A stretch of DNA of 64,000 bases, from NCBI RefSeq assembly GCF_027943255.1, contig NC_072893.1, positions 33,998,001 to 34,062,000 of the forward strand, read 5' to 3'. Of this stretch, positions 44,801 through 56,800 are shown one piece after another. The stretch is from Anastrepha obliqua (taxonomy: Eukaryota; Arthropoda; Insecta; Diptera; Tephritidae). The notes below the pieces were generated by a model. That model searched no databases. It saw only the letters and a program-made list of their open reading frames with translations, and was not told the DNA's origin. The position numbers were made by a program, and so were the translations under genes. Every line of letters starts with the position of its first letter. The first letter of the stretch is position 1.

Positions 44801-47800
44801 CCTGGCACCTTTCTTTCGATGTAAAAAAAATCCTTAAAAAACTGCTTTTTTACAGTAGCTAGAGTGGCGTAACCCCTTAATGGAGTAAAGTTGGCTTCAA
44901 GAGAAGCCTGTGAAAATTACTTGTCGCAGTTTTTCGCCGAGAAACCACAAAAGTTTTATACTGATGGAATAATGTATCTAGAAGAAAAATGGCAAAAGGT
45001 GGTCGACCAAAATGGTACATATTTGGTTTAATAAAGTTCATTATAAATATAAAAAAAATGAGTTGAAGGTTGATTAGAAATACGAAAAGACTTTTTTGGA
45101 CACCTAATATAATATAAACGAAACGAAATTAACAAAAAAATCTTAATTTTTGGCCAAAAAAAAAACACCGTAATATTGCCACCATAATATGAGCCAATTG
45201 ATCCTGCACAAAAGAGGGCTCGTATGGAGTTTCATCAGACACGTTGAGGTCCTATGTTACCGGAACGACGTTCCCTCGACAGTCGGTTCTGCGTTACCGA
45301 AATGACGCAGATTGACTGTATATCCAGCCAAGGACTGCCACTCCAGCAGCACTCCTCACACATGTGTGGGGAATGTTTTTGCTGCTACACAAACAACAAC
45401 AGGCCCTGAACTTCGTCGATGACATCTACCTCCTCTCACAAACTCACTGACATGCAAGTGAAGGCGGACAGATTAGTAACGCTGGTATGCACTGTCGGAC
45501 CGAAATCGCCAAGACAAAGGCTATGAAAGGCAAGAATTGTAATGGTTGACGGGTGTCCGGTGGAATTTGTCGAAAGCTTCTGCCACCTCTGCTGCACTAT
45601 CACGTCAGACTGGAGCAAATGAAGATGTGAACTGCCGGCTAAACAAAGCAAGGGCGGCGTTCGAGCGAATGCATGCAGCATGGACGAGTTCGCAAATCCC
45701 CAGGTCTGTATTGTTGCACGGAAGTGGAATATGGCTGGTCTCCGATACCATCGCACAGAGGACGAGGCGAAGGTCGATGTTGCGCGAAATAGCAGATGTG
45801 AACCGTGAACCGCAGTACCGTGTACGACGGAAGAGTCACTCCCGAACGGAGTGAACCAGGATATTAAAATATAACCGTACTCGCCGGACTTTACCACAAC
45901 TGTAGAGATGAAGTCCGCATCGTAGGAAAAGCTCAGACCATACCGAGGTGGTCGGGGCTTGACAAATGCTTTGTTAGTTGTTGGCCGAGCTCCTCCTGCA
46001 ATGTTCCATAAAAGAAGGGATCTACAGTTTTAGGCGAAGGGCAAATGGTTTTTCGAGAAACTTTTTTATAGCAAAAAATACTCGGAGGGTTAGAACTGTC
46101 ATAAGAAAAAACATTTTCCATCACTTGGTGGTTCATGAACACCGTCAGTTTCGGGCCTTACCGAGTTGTAGTCACGTACAAACTCACATTTGGCTAAGAT
46201 GGTTAAAAAGTGATAATTTAACTTTTTTTTATTCGACATCTTTCCTAGATGACAATCTACCGAAATCTGAAAAATTCGTTTTGTGTTTGCTAGCCGTTGC
46301 TGTTTTAGCAGTTCATCAAGTCCTGCCAGTATGGAGCAATGACCGGTCATCAGCGTCTATCTTATCCAACGGGAGACCCAAGAGGGGTGAGTGAGATTAA
46401 GGGGCATGTGGACAGGTGGTTAGTAACCTGCGGGGTACCTTCACATGCCGGATATATGTTGAGCTTGTCGGGTTCAGTTCTGGATAGGTAGGCGTTGAAC
46501 TTGCCACAATATCCTGAATGTAGTTGTGCCAAAGTAACGCCTGTCCATGCCAGCCCAGGTGGTAAATGGGGTCGCTGTGGATTTAGTGGGGTAAAGCTGG
46601 TGTTTGGTAACGCGCAATTGTGTTATATTACAAAATGAAGAATGGAAAAGAGAAAATTCGGGGTACATTCTTCAGTGCCACTACAACTGAAAAAAAGCCA
46701 AAAACGATGTGTTATCCGGTATCGGTTTCGAATACAATAACAAAGCGTTGGTTTCATCGGTTCTGTTCTCGAAGTGCGGACGTGGAAGATGAGGACAAAG
46801 AGCGAAAATGACGATGACACGACCGAAATCGTCAGCCTGCGTACTTTTGTAACGACTTTATCACAAGAATCAAAATCATATATATATATATATATATAAC
46901 ACCCTTTTTGGGTTTGGCCGAGCTCCTCCTCCCATTTTTGGTGTACGTCTTGATGTTGTTTCACAAATGGAGGGACCTACAGTTTTAAGCCGACTCCGAA
47001 CGGCAGATATTTTTATGAGGAGCTTTTTCATGGCAGAAATACGGAGGCTATTGCCTGCGGAGAAGCGACCGTTATTACAAACAAATTTTTCTTCATTTTG
47101 GTGTTTCACCGAGATTCGAATCTACGTTCCCTCTTTGAACTCCGAATGATAGTCACGCACCAACCCATTCGGCTACGGCGCACAGTAGTCTCAAACGAGG
47201 TTGCGAGGGACATATCTAATTTCCGCCTCTTAGAGAAGAGCTACGGATATGTTTGATATATCATTTGAAAGGTAATTAAATGTACTTTTATGGAAAATTA
47301 TAGAATTTTTTGTTTCTAATAAAGAAACAGTTAAAAAATTCTCCCAAAGTGACGACTTATTAGCCCTTTTTTCTTTTTTTAAGAAAAGTATTAGTGAAAT
47401 GGAAGTTCTGGAAAAAAATGATGACATTTCCTTAAAGTTCAGTTAAAAAGCTTTAATTTGATAGTTTTTTCATGTCTGTAGGTGCTAGAGACCCAAAGTT
47501 ATGATACTTTAAAGATGTCGATTTTTTCATTTTTAATTTGTTTTTCGTTATTATCCAAAACTGAACCACAACGCTTAATATGCGATCAAAATATCAACAA
47601 AATTCTTATAAATACTTCAAAATTTTTGTTATGACTAATCTTCTAAATCCCCTATATTGCTGGTACTACTGAAAAAAATATTAAAAATATACATAAAATT
47701 GAATTTTCTCTCAAAACTATCTTATATAATTCTTTAGAAGTTATAATCTTTGAAAAAATTACATTCTTAAGCTTAGGTATGTTACCTTAAAATGTACTCC

Positions 47801-50800
47801 TCCAGATCATTAGGGATTTCCATTAACTTTTGAAATTTTAATCGATTATTGAGGAACGTTAGCGATATTTTTGGGTCAGAATAGTATATTGCGTAATTAA
47901 AGACATCGGTAATTCTGTTTACGCAGCTGCTTTGTCGAGCATGATCTCGCATGTTTCTACGGTTGTGTTTATGCCACGCCTCGCTTGAATCCTCCGAATA
48001 ATATGAAATAGGAAGACTAAATTGACGGGCAATTTCACATCCATGCCTTAAAAGTTTATGTACTGTTGGACTTAGTCTGGCCCATGGATATATTGTGTAG
48101 TGGTCTTCATACGTTTTAAAACAAAGTTTTTCTAATTTATCCAAGTCAATTTTTTTTTTTTTGGTTTTAAAGCACAGTAAAATATTTGTTAATTTTTTGA
48201 CATATTCTCCACCGAGCTCCAAACATTTCCCAAATTTTTCGGGTTGTCTTAGACATTTTCGAGCAACATTTCCTGTATTGCTTGTACCGTGACCTTGCAG
48301 ACACAGATCGACTTTTACTCCGAAATTATCGAAAAGAGTGCTTTTAATTTTTTGTTTTCTTAAATTAAATTCATCTATTAAAGTTAAAATGTAAATAAAA
48401 TTATATTTCATATAATATTGTATAAGAAGTAAATATTTATACGCGTTTTATACCATTTATAGATAGAATATTTATATCATAATCAATATCGAGTTTGTAA
48501 TTCATTAGTGAATTCATTCACGAATAGTGTGAAAATTAATTTATCTTAGTATTAACACTAACCTCGTAAATTAGAAGTAATATCCCACTGTTTAAATGGC
48601 ATGCGATAACTTAAGTTTTTTAAAAATTCAAATAATTTGATTTCGGCATGTAGCAAGCCTAGGCCGAAAGATAAGGATGTTTCGTTTGGAGTAAAATCGT
48701 TTTGAAGATTTCCAAATTGGTGTGCTGTACACAAACATATTGGACATCTGGAGGAGGCTGGATTATCCACAATACTGTTCACGCATTTGCCATCAAATAA
48801 TGTTAAATGAGCTTGGTATTTTACACAAACGCGCTTTCCATTATTCAATTTAAATTTGTGTATTTTTAAGTTCTTAATTTCATTTCGTAAGCGCTCATAT
48901 TCTTTATGTATAGCTGCATCATCCTCTTTTTCAAAACACATTCGTAAAGGTCTAGTAAATCGAACCCTTTGAGGTGTAGGATTGATCCACGTACAATTTT
49001 CATCTGAACTACTTTTAACTTGAATTATATTAAAACAGCTTGTGAACAATGACTGCTGGGCACAAGTAAAATCGGCATCTCCATTTTCAGAGTCTTGGTA
49101 CCAGCAATATAGGGGATTTAGAAGATTAGTCATAACAAAAATTTTGAAGTATTTATAAGAATTTTGTTGATATTTTGATCGCATATTAAGCGTTGTGGTT
49201 CAGTTTTGGATAATAACGAAAAACAAATTAAAAATGAAAAAATCGACATCTTTAAAGTATCATAACTTTGGGTCTCTAGCACCTACAGACATGAAAAAAC
49301 TATCAAATTAAAGCTTTTTAACTGAACTTTAAGAAAATGTCATCATTTTTTTCCAGAACTTCCATTTCACTAATACTTTTCTTAAAAAAAGAAAAAAGGG
49401 CTAATAAGTCGTCACTTTGGGAGAATTTTTTAACTGTTTCTTTATTAGAAACAAAAAATTCTATAATTTTCCATAAAAGTACATTTAATTACCTTTCAAA
49501 TGGTATATCAAACATATCCGTAGCTCTTCTCTAAGAGGCGGAAATTAGATATGTCCCTCGCAACCTCGTTTGAGACTACTGTGCGGCGGCCGCCAAACAA
49601 AATCATAGCATAACCTAATTAATACGTACCTGATGTTGTAGAAATCTCGATGTGGTACCGCTTTCTGTGAAGCTAACTCACGCAGCTCATTCAGGAGCAC
49701 ATGCAACTGGAATTTCGATGAGAGATAGCAAAGACGGCGATAACAAAATGATTTGCTGCAACAAAATAAAAAAATTAAAATTTTAATACCAAATTAGAGT
49801 AACAAACTCACAGTGGTCCATCGACGATCATATTGCACATCACCTGCATATCGTTGACAAACTCCTTGAGATTTGGATATTCGCACTTAACCTCTTCTGT
49901 GCATTCCTGTCAAAGTAGGCAAATCGAGAAAGAAATTAATCAAGCAAAACCATCGTACAAATATCCATCGCATTATGCACTCACCTTATCCTTGTAGACG
50001 TGGAAGACACCATTAATACTTTTGATAGCATATTCGTTATCGGGTGGAAACTCCAATCCCCATGGGTCGGACTTGTTAGTTGGCGGATGTATGGGATGGT
50101 CTACGTACGATTACACGAGAGAGAGTGCGCCGATTAAGTGGGGTGTCGGGTGTCGAATGGTGGTGTATATGAAGATAGTGGCGTATGTGGCCCAGTTGTA
50201 GATGCGAGTGTGTATGTGTGTAGTCGTGAATTCCATATACGTAATTGCATTTGCGTATTTATTTTGATGGTTGGTTGGTTTTTGTTTTCAAGTCATTACG
50301 TGTGGATTTTATAATCACAAATCACAAATTGCATTTGATGCGTTGCGCGTTACGTTTCAAAAATAGTTTTACGCACACACGCATACACATTACGATGTGG
50401 CACGTCATAAGTGTAAAAAAGAAAAAGAAAAAAACCAAAATGTTTATTTGTTGCACTAATCAGTGTCATCTATATAATTGCATACATATGTAAAATTCAC
50501 AATACATATGCACATATAACTACGTATGCATGTAAGTATGTATGTATGTGCTCTATATACTATATACATTTACTATATGTACAGTATCCGTGCAACGAAC
50601 TACGAACAGTAAGAGTTTCTTATAAAAGTCGACAATTATGAGAACTTAATAAAGGCCCTATTGCAGTCTCTACCGCATACAAACTACGACCCCACCCCTT
50701 GGAATAAGGTAAGAGTGTTGAAAAGAATGTGTATTAACATTTGTAAAGAAAAACAAACTAAGATTCTCATAGAATTGCTTCTTAAAAGTCATATTGAGCG

Positions 50801-53800
50801 ACGCACGTTGTCTTGAAGCCTTGACGGAGGCCGTAAATTATAATTGAAAAAGAAACATGGGACGATTTATCACTGATTGTATTCTTCCAAAAGTGAAACA
50901 CCCACATTCAGTGATGAGTTAGCGCTGCATTTCTATTAAGGGGTAATCAAAATTTTCAAAAATTGAATTTTTTGTTTATTGCATTTTCTTAAAGTATAAT
51001 ATCTTAAAAATATTGTGTGAAAATTTGAAGTGAATCCGACAAATACTTTTCGAGTTATTCAACAATTAACAAAGGGCGCTCCGGAGTCGATAGTAAAAAT
51101 TTAAATGTGTTTTTCTCAATACTTTGTTTTTTGAACTGGTGCTCACTGTAACTTCAAAATCGCTTGGAAGATTTCAATACAATTGATAATACTTTTGAAA
51201 AACATAAAAAACTCGTGCCTAATCGAATGATTTTTTTTTCAAAAATTTCGATTTTTTAACAATTAATTGTCGGTTTTTTTCTCGATAATCTGAAAAATGT
51301 TTCCTTGATAGATTTCAATAAAATTTATACTGCTTTTGAAAAACATAAAAAACTCGTGACTGATCGATTTGTTTTAAACAATTGTCGTTTTTTTCTCGAC
51401 AATCTGAAAAATATTACTTTAGGCCGCCATATTGTTAATTTAAAAAAACAAGCTTCGATCAGGCAAAGGATTATCTTTTAATAAAACTAATTTCTCCTGT
51501 CCGATTGATTTTAAATGAATCTCCAAGGACTTGTGATGATCACCGCAAAGGACTTCTGGAGAAGTGGGCTCCACACAAACAGCGATAACTTTTACAATTA
51601 TTCATTTTTTTGTTTGAAATTTTGCTAAAGTCAAGTCGAAACATGATGTATTAATGCTATGTTTTTATTTTTGCAATTGACTAGCAAAGAAAAAAAATTA
51701 TTGAAAATCTTCATTTTTTCGGGCCTCTGACTACACACCCCTCTATAACCTCTTAAAAACTTGGAAAAGTGCATTCCGATGAGCAAATAGTGCCCTTGGT
51801 CCAATACATTTTCAATACTAATTTTCAATTTATTGCTATATTTCCATGGAACGACCGGAAATCATCAATTCTGGGCTCGGATCGGTGCATTTTCAATGAA
51901 CTGCGAAACAATCACTACCTTCGCGCTCTATTTTGCTCCTCTCGAACGAGTACATTTCGTTGCTCGGACGATTAAATTTTAATGTATTTTAATTAGGTTA
52001 GGTTAACCAAATTGTTTGTCTGCCTTTGATTTTCATTTCCTAAAAAAGTGGCTTAAACCACTTAGATCTTTGCAAGAAGGTAACTAGCCTCTCCAATGAG
52101 GCATTTGCTAATTTCCTAGGTATTTGGCAAGGCTTCTTTGAAGTGCGGGGCATTCACAGAGAAGGTATTGTACCGACTCAATTTCTTCTTCACTCCTACA
52201 ACTTCTGCAGAAGTCATTGAGAGGTACTCCCATTCTACTGGCTAGGGTGCCAATAGTGGAGTGAGCCATTAAAATACCTGTGAGTACGCTGATAGTTAAT
52301 CTGTCCAAGCAGACATTTTGTCCTTTTAAGATTCAGTTTTGGCCAGAGCGCGTTGGAGACCCTGCAGTTAGTAGTCAGAGACCACCTTCTATTGGTTTCC
52401 GCCATTGCGCTCAAGTCAATCGCAGTGTACAATTCGTTTAGAGGAATGCTTATGTCCGCTATTACTAACTGAAAGTCGCACCTCAGAGCCTTTCCTTGCA
52501 CACTCAGCCGCTATTTCATTTCCTCACACTCTAGAGTGGCCGGGTACCCGTGTGTTGTTGGATAAGCGAGAGCGACCTACTGCATTCTTTAATACATCTC
52601 GAATTGATGCGCGCTGAGGCTAGTGCCTTAATTGCTGCTTGGCTATCAAGAGAAATCGTAAGGTTTGCCGGAGGTAAGTCCATTAGTCGTATCCTTTTTA
52701 CAGCTTTATCTATAGCGTAGATCTAGGCTTGGAAGACGCTACACCGGTCTGGAAGTCTAAAGGAGCACGATAGTGAACATCGTCACTCAGCAATAAGAAG
52801 CACCGCTAATCGCCTCAAGGAGTTAAATTTAGAGATGAATTTGGAAAGTGGGCAACATTTTTTTAATTAATTTATTTATATGGAAGCATACCTATATCTT
52901 TAGCAACTTGTAAGATGATTATAGACAAACACACTATTAGAGCTGCCAACAGGCTATGGACCCAGTCTCTGACCTGTGCAACAAATATAATGATGTGGCC
53001 AGAATGAAACATGGGCCGCACAAACCGACTATTGACGGAAGAACATGAGAAATCTTCTCGGGGTCCTAACAGGGCATTATCTGATTGGCTGATTGGCAGG
53101 CATGCCAGTAGACTGGGAGCACCCTATAACGACTATTGCAGAAGCTGTAACGGCATTGAAGAAGAAGAGACTATAGAACACTTTCTATGCACATGCATGG
53201 CTCTGCCTATTGCAGAAGCTGTAACGGCATTGAAGAAGAAGAGACTATAGAACACTTTCTATGCACATGCATGGCTCTGGATAGAAGAAGGTTTAATATT
53301 TTAGGTAAAAGTTCCCTGAATAACTTGACAGAAGTAGCCAATATAAAACTAATAAGTCTTGTTAGATATGTTAAAGCCACAGGTTGGTTCAATGAGGACA
53401 ATGTAGAGTGAGGAGAGGCGACAGCCCTGGTGGTATCACAATGGGCCTACATCAGGCCTAGGTGTGTCAACCGACAACCACTATACCTACCTACCTACCT
53501 ACCTATTTATATGAAATATAATTATAAATAATTTCATTGCAGGAATAAGACAACAGCAGCTGGTACTATCGGCCTAGGTAATAATTTTAAATTAAACTAT
53601 TAGAGATGTGCTGGAAAGTGCAGTTAAATATATTCATTTTTATTGCTGGTCGATGTTAAAAGTTCGTAATATTCCCCTGCTATTCGTAATTCTTGGACCA
53701 GATACTGTATATACGCCTAGAATAAACGCTAAGTAGATTAAGCGCATCACAGGGGTAAAAAAAGTGAAAAGCACACACAAAAAACGGTAACAGTAAAACA

Positions 53801-56800
53801 AAGGGCTTTCAATTGAATTGAATAGCGTGAGTAGCGGCTTAAAAATACTTAGTTAACAAAAAAAAATACACATAAAAACAAGTTAAATATAGTACAGCAC
53901 GACCGGCAATCTGCCCTCGTAAAGGTCACGGCTAACAAATATACACTATTCAAGGGCGTTTAGCTGCCGGCACTTTGTTGGTATTTACAAGTGGATGAAT
54001 GATGGTGCATATGTACTTTAAATTTTGTAAATTGCAGCACTAAATGAGGCTGTGTTCAACAAAAAAATATATAATCTGATAGCGATTTATACAGGCGAGT
54101 TAGCTACTAAAAAAAATTAGCTTAGATTTTCACTATTAGCGGCTGCCTGCTTATAGACAAGTGTTGCGTAAACTAAGCTAGCAAATAATCCTGTTAGATT
54201 TTTATATTATATGACACTACCATAACCAGTGTTGCCAAGTTTTTAATTTCAAAAATCGCGGAAACTTGAATAAAAAAGCGTTCTGCCACACTAAAAGCAA
54301 TACATTTTTTTTTTAAATCAAATAAAAACTTTTTTTATAGCAGTTTCTATTTATCAAGGTTGGCCATAGTGCACTAAATCATTAATGCGATAAGTGGATA
54401 GTTAAAACACTGAAAAACTGAAGTCTTGGTAATAACGAAACCGTTATTTTTACTACTTACTGATAGTGCAATTTAGTGGTGGTTCGAAATGCCCAATCCT
54501 ATTATTTATATATACAGTCTGTGTCAGAAGAAAAGAACCGGTTTTTTTCTTGTAACTTCAAGATATATTTCGTTCTGCTTTTTGCTCCATAATAGTCCCA
54601 CTCAAGGGCTACGACGCCAGTGCTCACTCAGGTTAGTGTCGTTCGAAACTTTACCGTAAACGCAACAAAAAAAAATGAGTGAAAAGTACGCGAAGCGGTT
54701 TGAGGCGGAATTTTTATGCACGCAAGGGCCGAAATTATCTTACGCCGCGACTGCAAAAGTAATTAAAAAATTAAAAAAGTTTGTTGTGCTGTGGAATCAG
54801 CGGTGTAAGGTGTACAAAAATGTTGATGACCGAGCGCGGCTTGAAGCGAGTGACGACAAAAAAGGAGGATAAAGTGATCGTCCAACTTTTTAAGCGGGAC
54901 CCTTCTTTGCGATTACGCCAAGCACGCACAATTCTTGCAAAAAGGGATTAGATGTGAGGATCAACACCGTCGGGCGTCGACTGAAGGAGGCGAACATATC
55001 CTACCGTCCCACATCATCAAAACCACTGCTCTCAGAAAAACACATTAAGAAACAACCAAACAAGAAAATGGCGTCACAGTATTGGACTGGCCTTCCTAGT
55101 CCGAAGACGCCAAGCCCATTGTATTTACATGTGTGGGACATTATGAAAACGCATCTTGTCGAAAAGATAGTCCACGATTTAAAGCGACTCGTGCGTCAAG
55201 TTCAAAAAATCTAGTCCTCTTTGTCCACGAGCTACGCATAAAAGCTTCAAAGCATACCGAGAAGATGTCAGGCTATACTCGACAACGATGAAGACTACAC
55301 GGTTTATTGAGTAATTGCGACTCGTTTTGTACATACTTTCATATAAAAAAATTTAATATATATCTTTTATATTTCATGAATAACAGACTGTATAATTGGC
55401 GCTTACACCCGTTTTGGGTGTTTCGCAGAGCTGCTCTTCCTATTTTTGGTGTGCGTCTTGTTGTTGTACCACAAATGGAGGGAGGCGACTCCGAACTGTG
55501 AGGAGCTTTTCCATGACCAAAATACACACGGAGGTTTGGCATTGCCTGCCGAGGCGCGGCCGCTATTAGAAAAAAGTTTGGTGTTGCATGTACAGAGATT
55601 CGAACCTGGGTACTTCCGAATAGTAGTTTGCAAGTAAAATTTAATCATAGTTCAATAAGACAAAATTTATTATATTTTGTTAAAAAAAAATTGCCCCTAA
55701 ACATTTATCAAAAATTAATTTGAAGATAAATTTACTCATAAAATTGACCAGTCTGCAATGACCTGTGGGAATATCCGTGAGTATTCACAGTTTATCCTTG
55801 GGGAGGTTTATGAGTCTTTTAAACCAGCTGTTAGAGCCTTGAGTGCCGCCTGACTGTCGCTTCGAATGGGGATTCGCTCATTCCGCTTATGCCAGTTGGC
55901 ATACATATCCGCTTGGAAGATGCCTGAAAAACTATCCATCGGCACTGAAAGCTTCGATGTGGGGCCATATATTCCAGCGCCTACGCCTTGTGGTGTTTTC
56001 GAGCCATCTGTGTACCAGTACAGGGTACACTCCTGGAGTTTCCTTTCAAATGCAGGTCTACTCCAGTTTAGCATATCGCCCAGTTCAATCCGAACTTCTC
56101 TTTGAATTTGATGATTTTTATGATATCATCTCTGGTTAACCACCGTATTCGCCAGATTTCAACATTATTGAAAATACATGGGGATGAAAAAACTTCCTAT
56201 ATTTTTTATTATTTGATTAGTGCCTCTAATCAAGTGAACTAGACTGTAGAAACCTTATTTGAGGTCTACCCTATGGCCAGGAACTTCAGCTGGGTCGGAA
56301 ATAATTATATTAAAATCCACAATTGTTTACATGAACACTCACTCAAAGTCCTAAAAGAGTCGCGGCCAGTCTTGATACTCATCCTCTCAGTCAAACTCAA
56401 ACCCTCAGTTTGATATACGAGAAGTGGTGCATACGAGTACAAGCATTCGTTCCATAAGAACAAATGGATTATAAAAAAAGATAATTTGGCCTCTTGAAAC
56501 GTCTGCGTAAGAGCGGCCGCAAAAAAATACCTGAATTGTGCATTCTATTAGATGATTCAAGGTCGTCGGAAGATTTATACTTTTTGCAAATGGCGTCGTA
56601 CTTCAATCATCTTTGACATCTGTGAACACTAGACAGCCGCAGTACGAAAACAAGACAAGCAATGGAGCGCAAATGGAGCGCAAATGGAGGTCAAAAGAAT
56701 TCCACCACTCAAAATATTTTTTTCTTTTTTTCATTCATTAAAAAAGTTATTTGAAAACTAAATTGGATGATTAATTTTCCGCCGACCCTTCGTTATATAG

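Noticed and set aside
44150..44876. The TTAA element as an intron of the mariner
   Set aside because: It has TTAA duplication and inverted ends rather than GT-AG borders, and mariner transposases have no intron here.
47230..49534. Two 65-codon ORFs with almost the same protein on opposite strands
   Set aside because: They are the same stretch in the two inverted arms of the Transib-like element, not separate genes.
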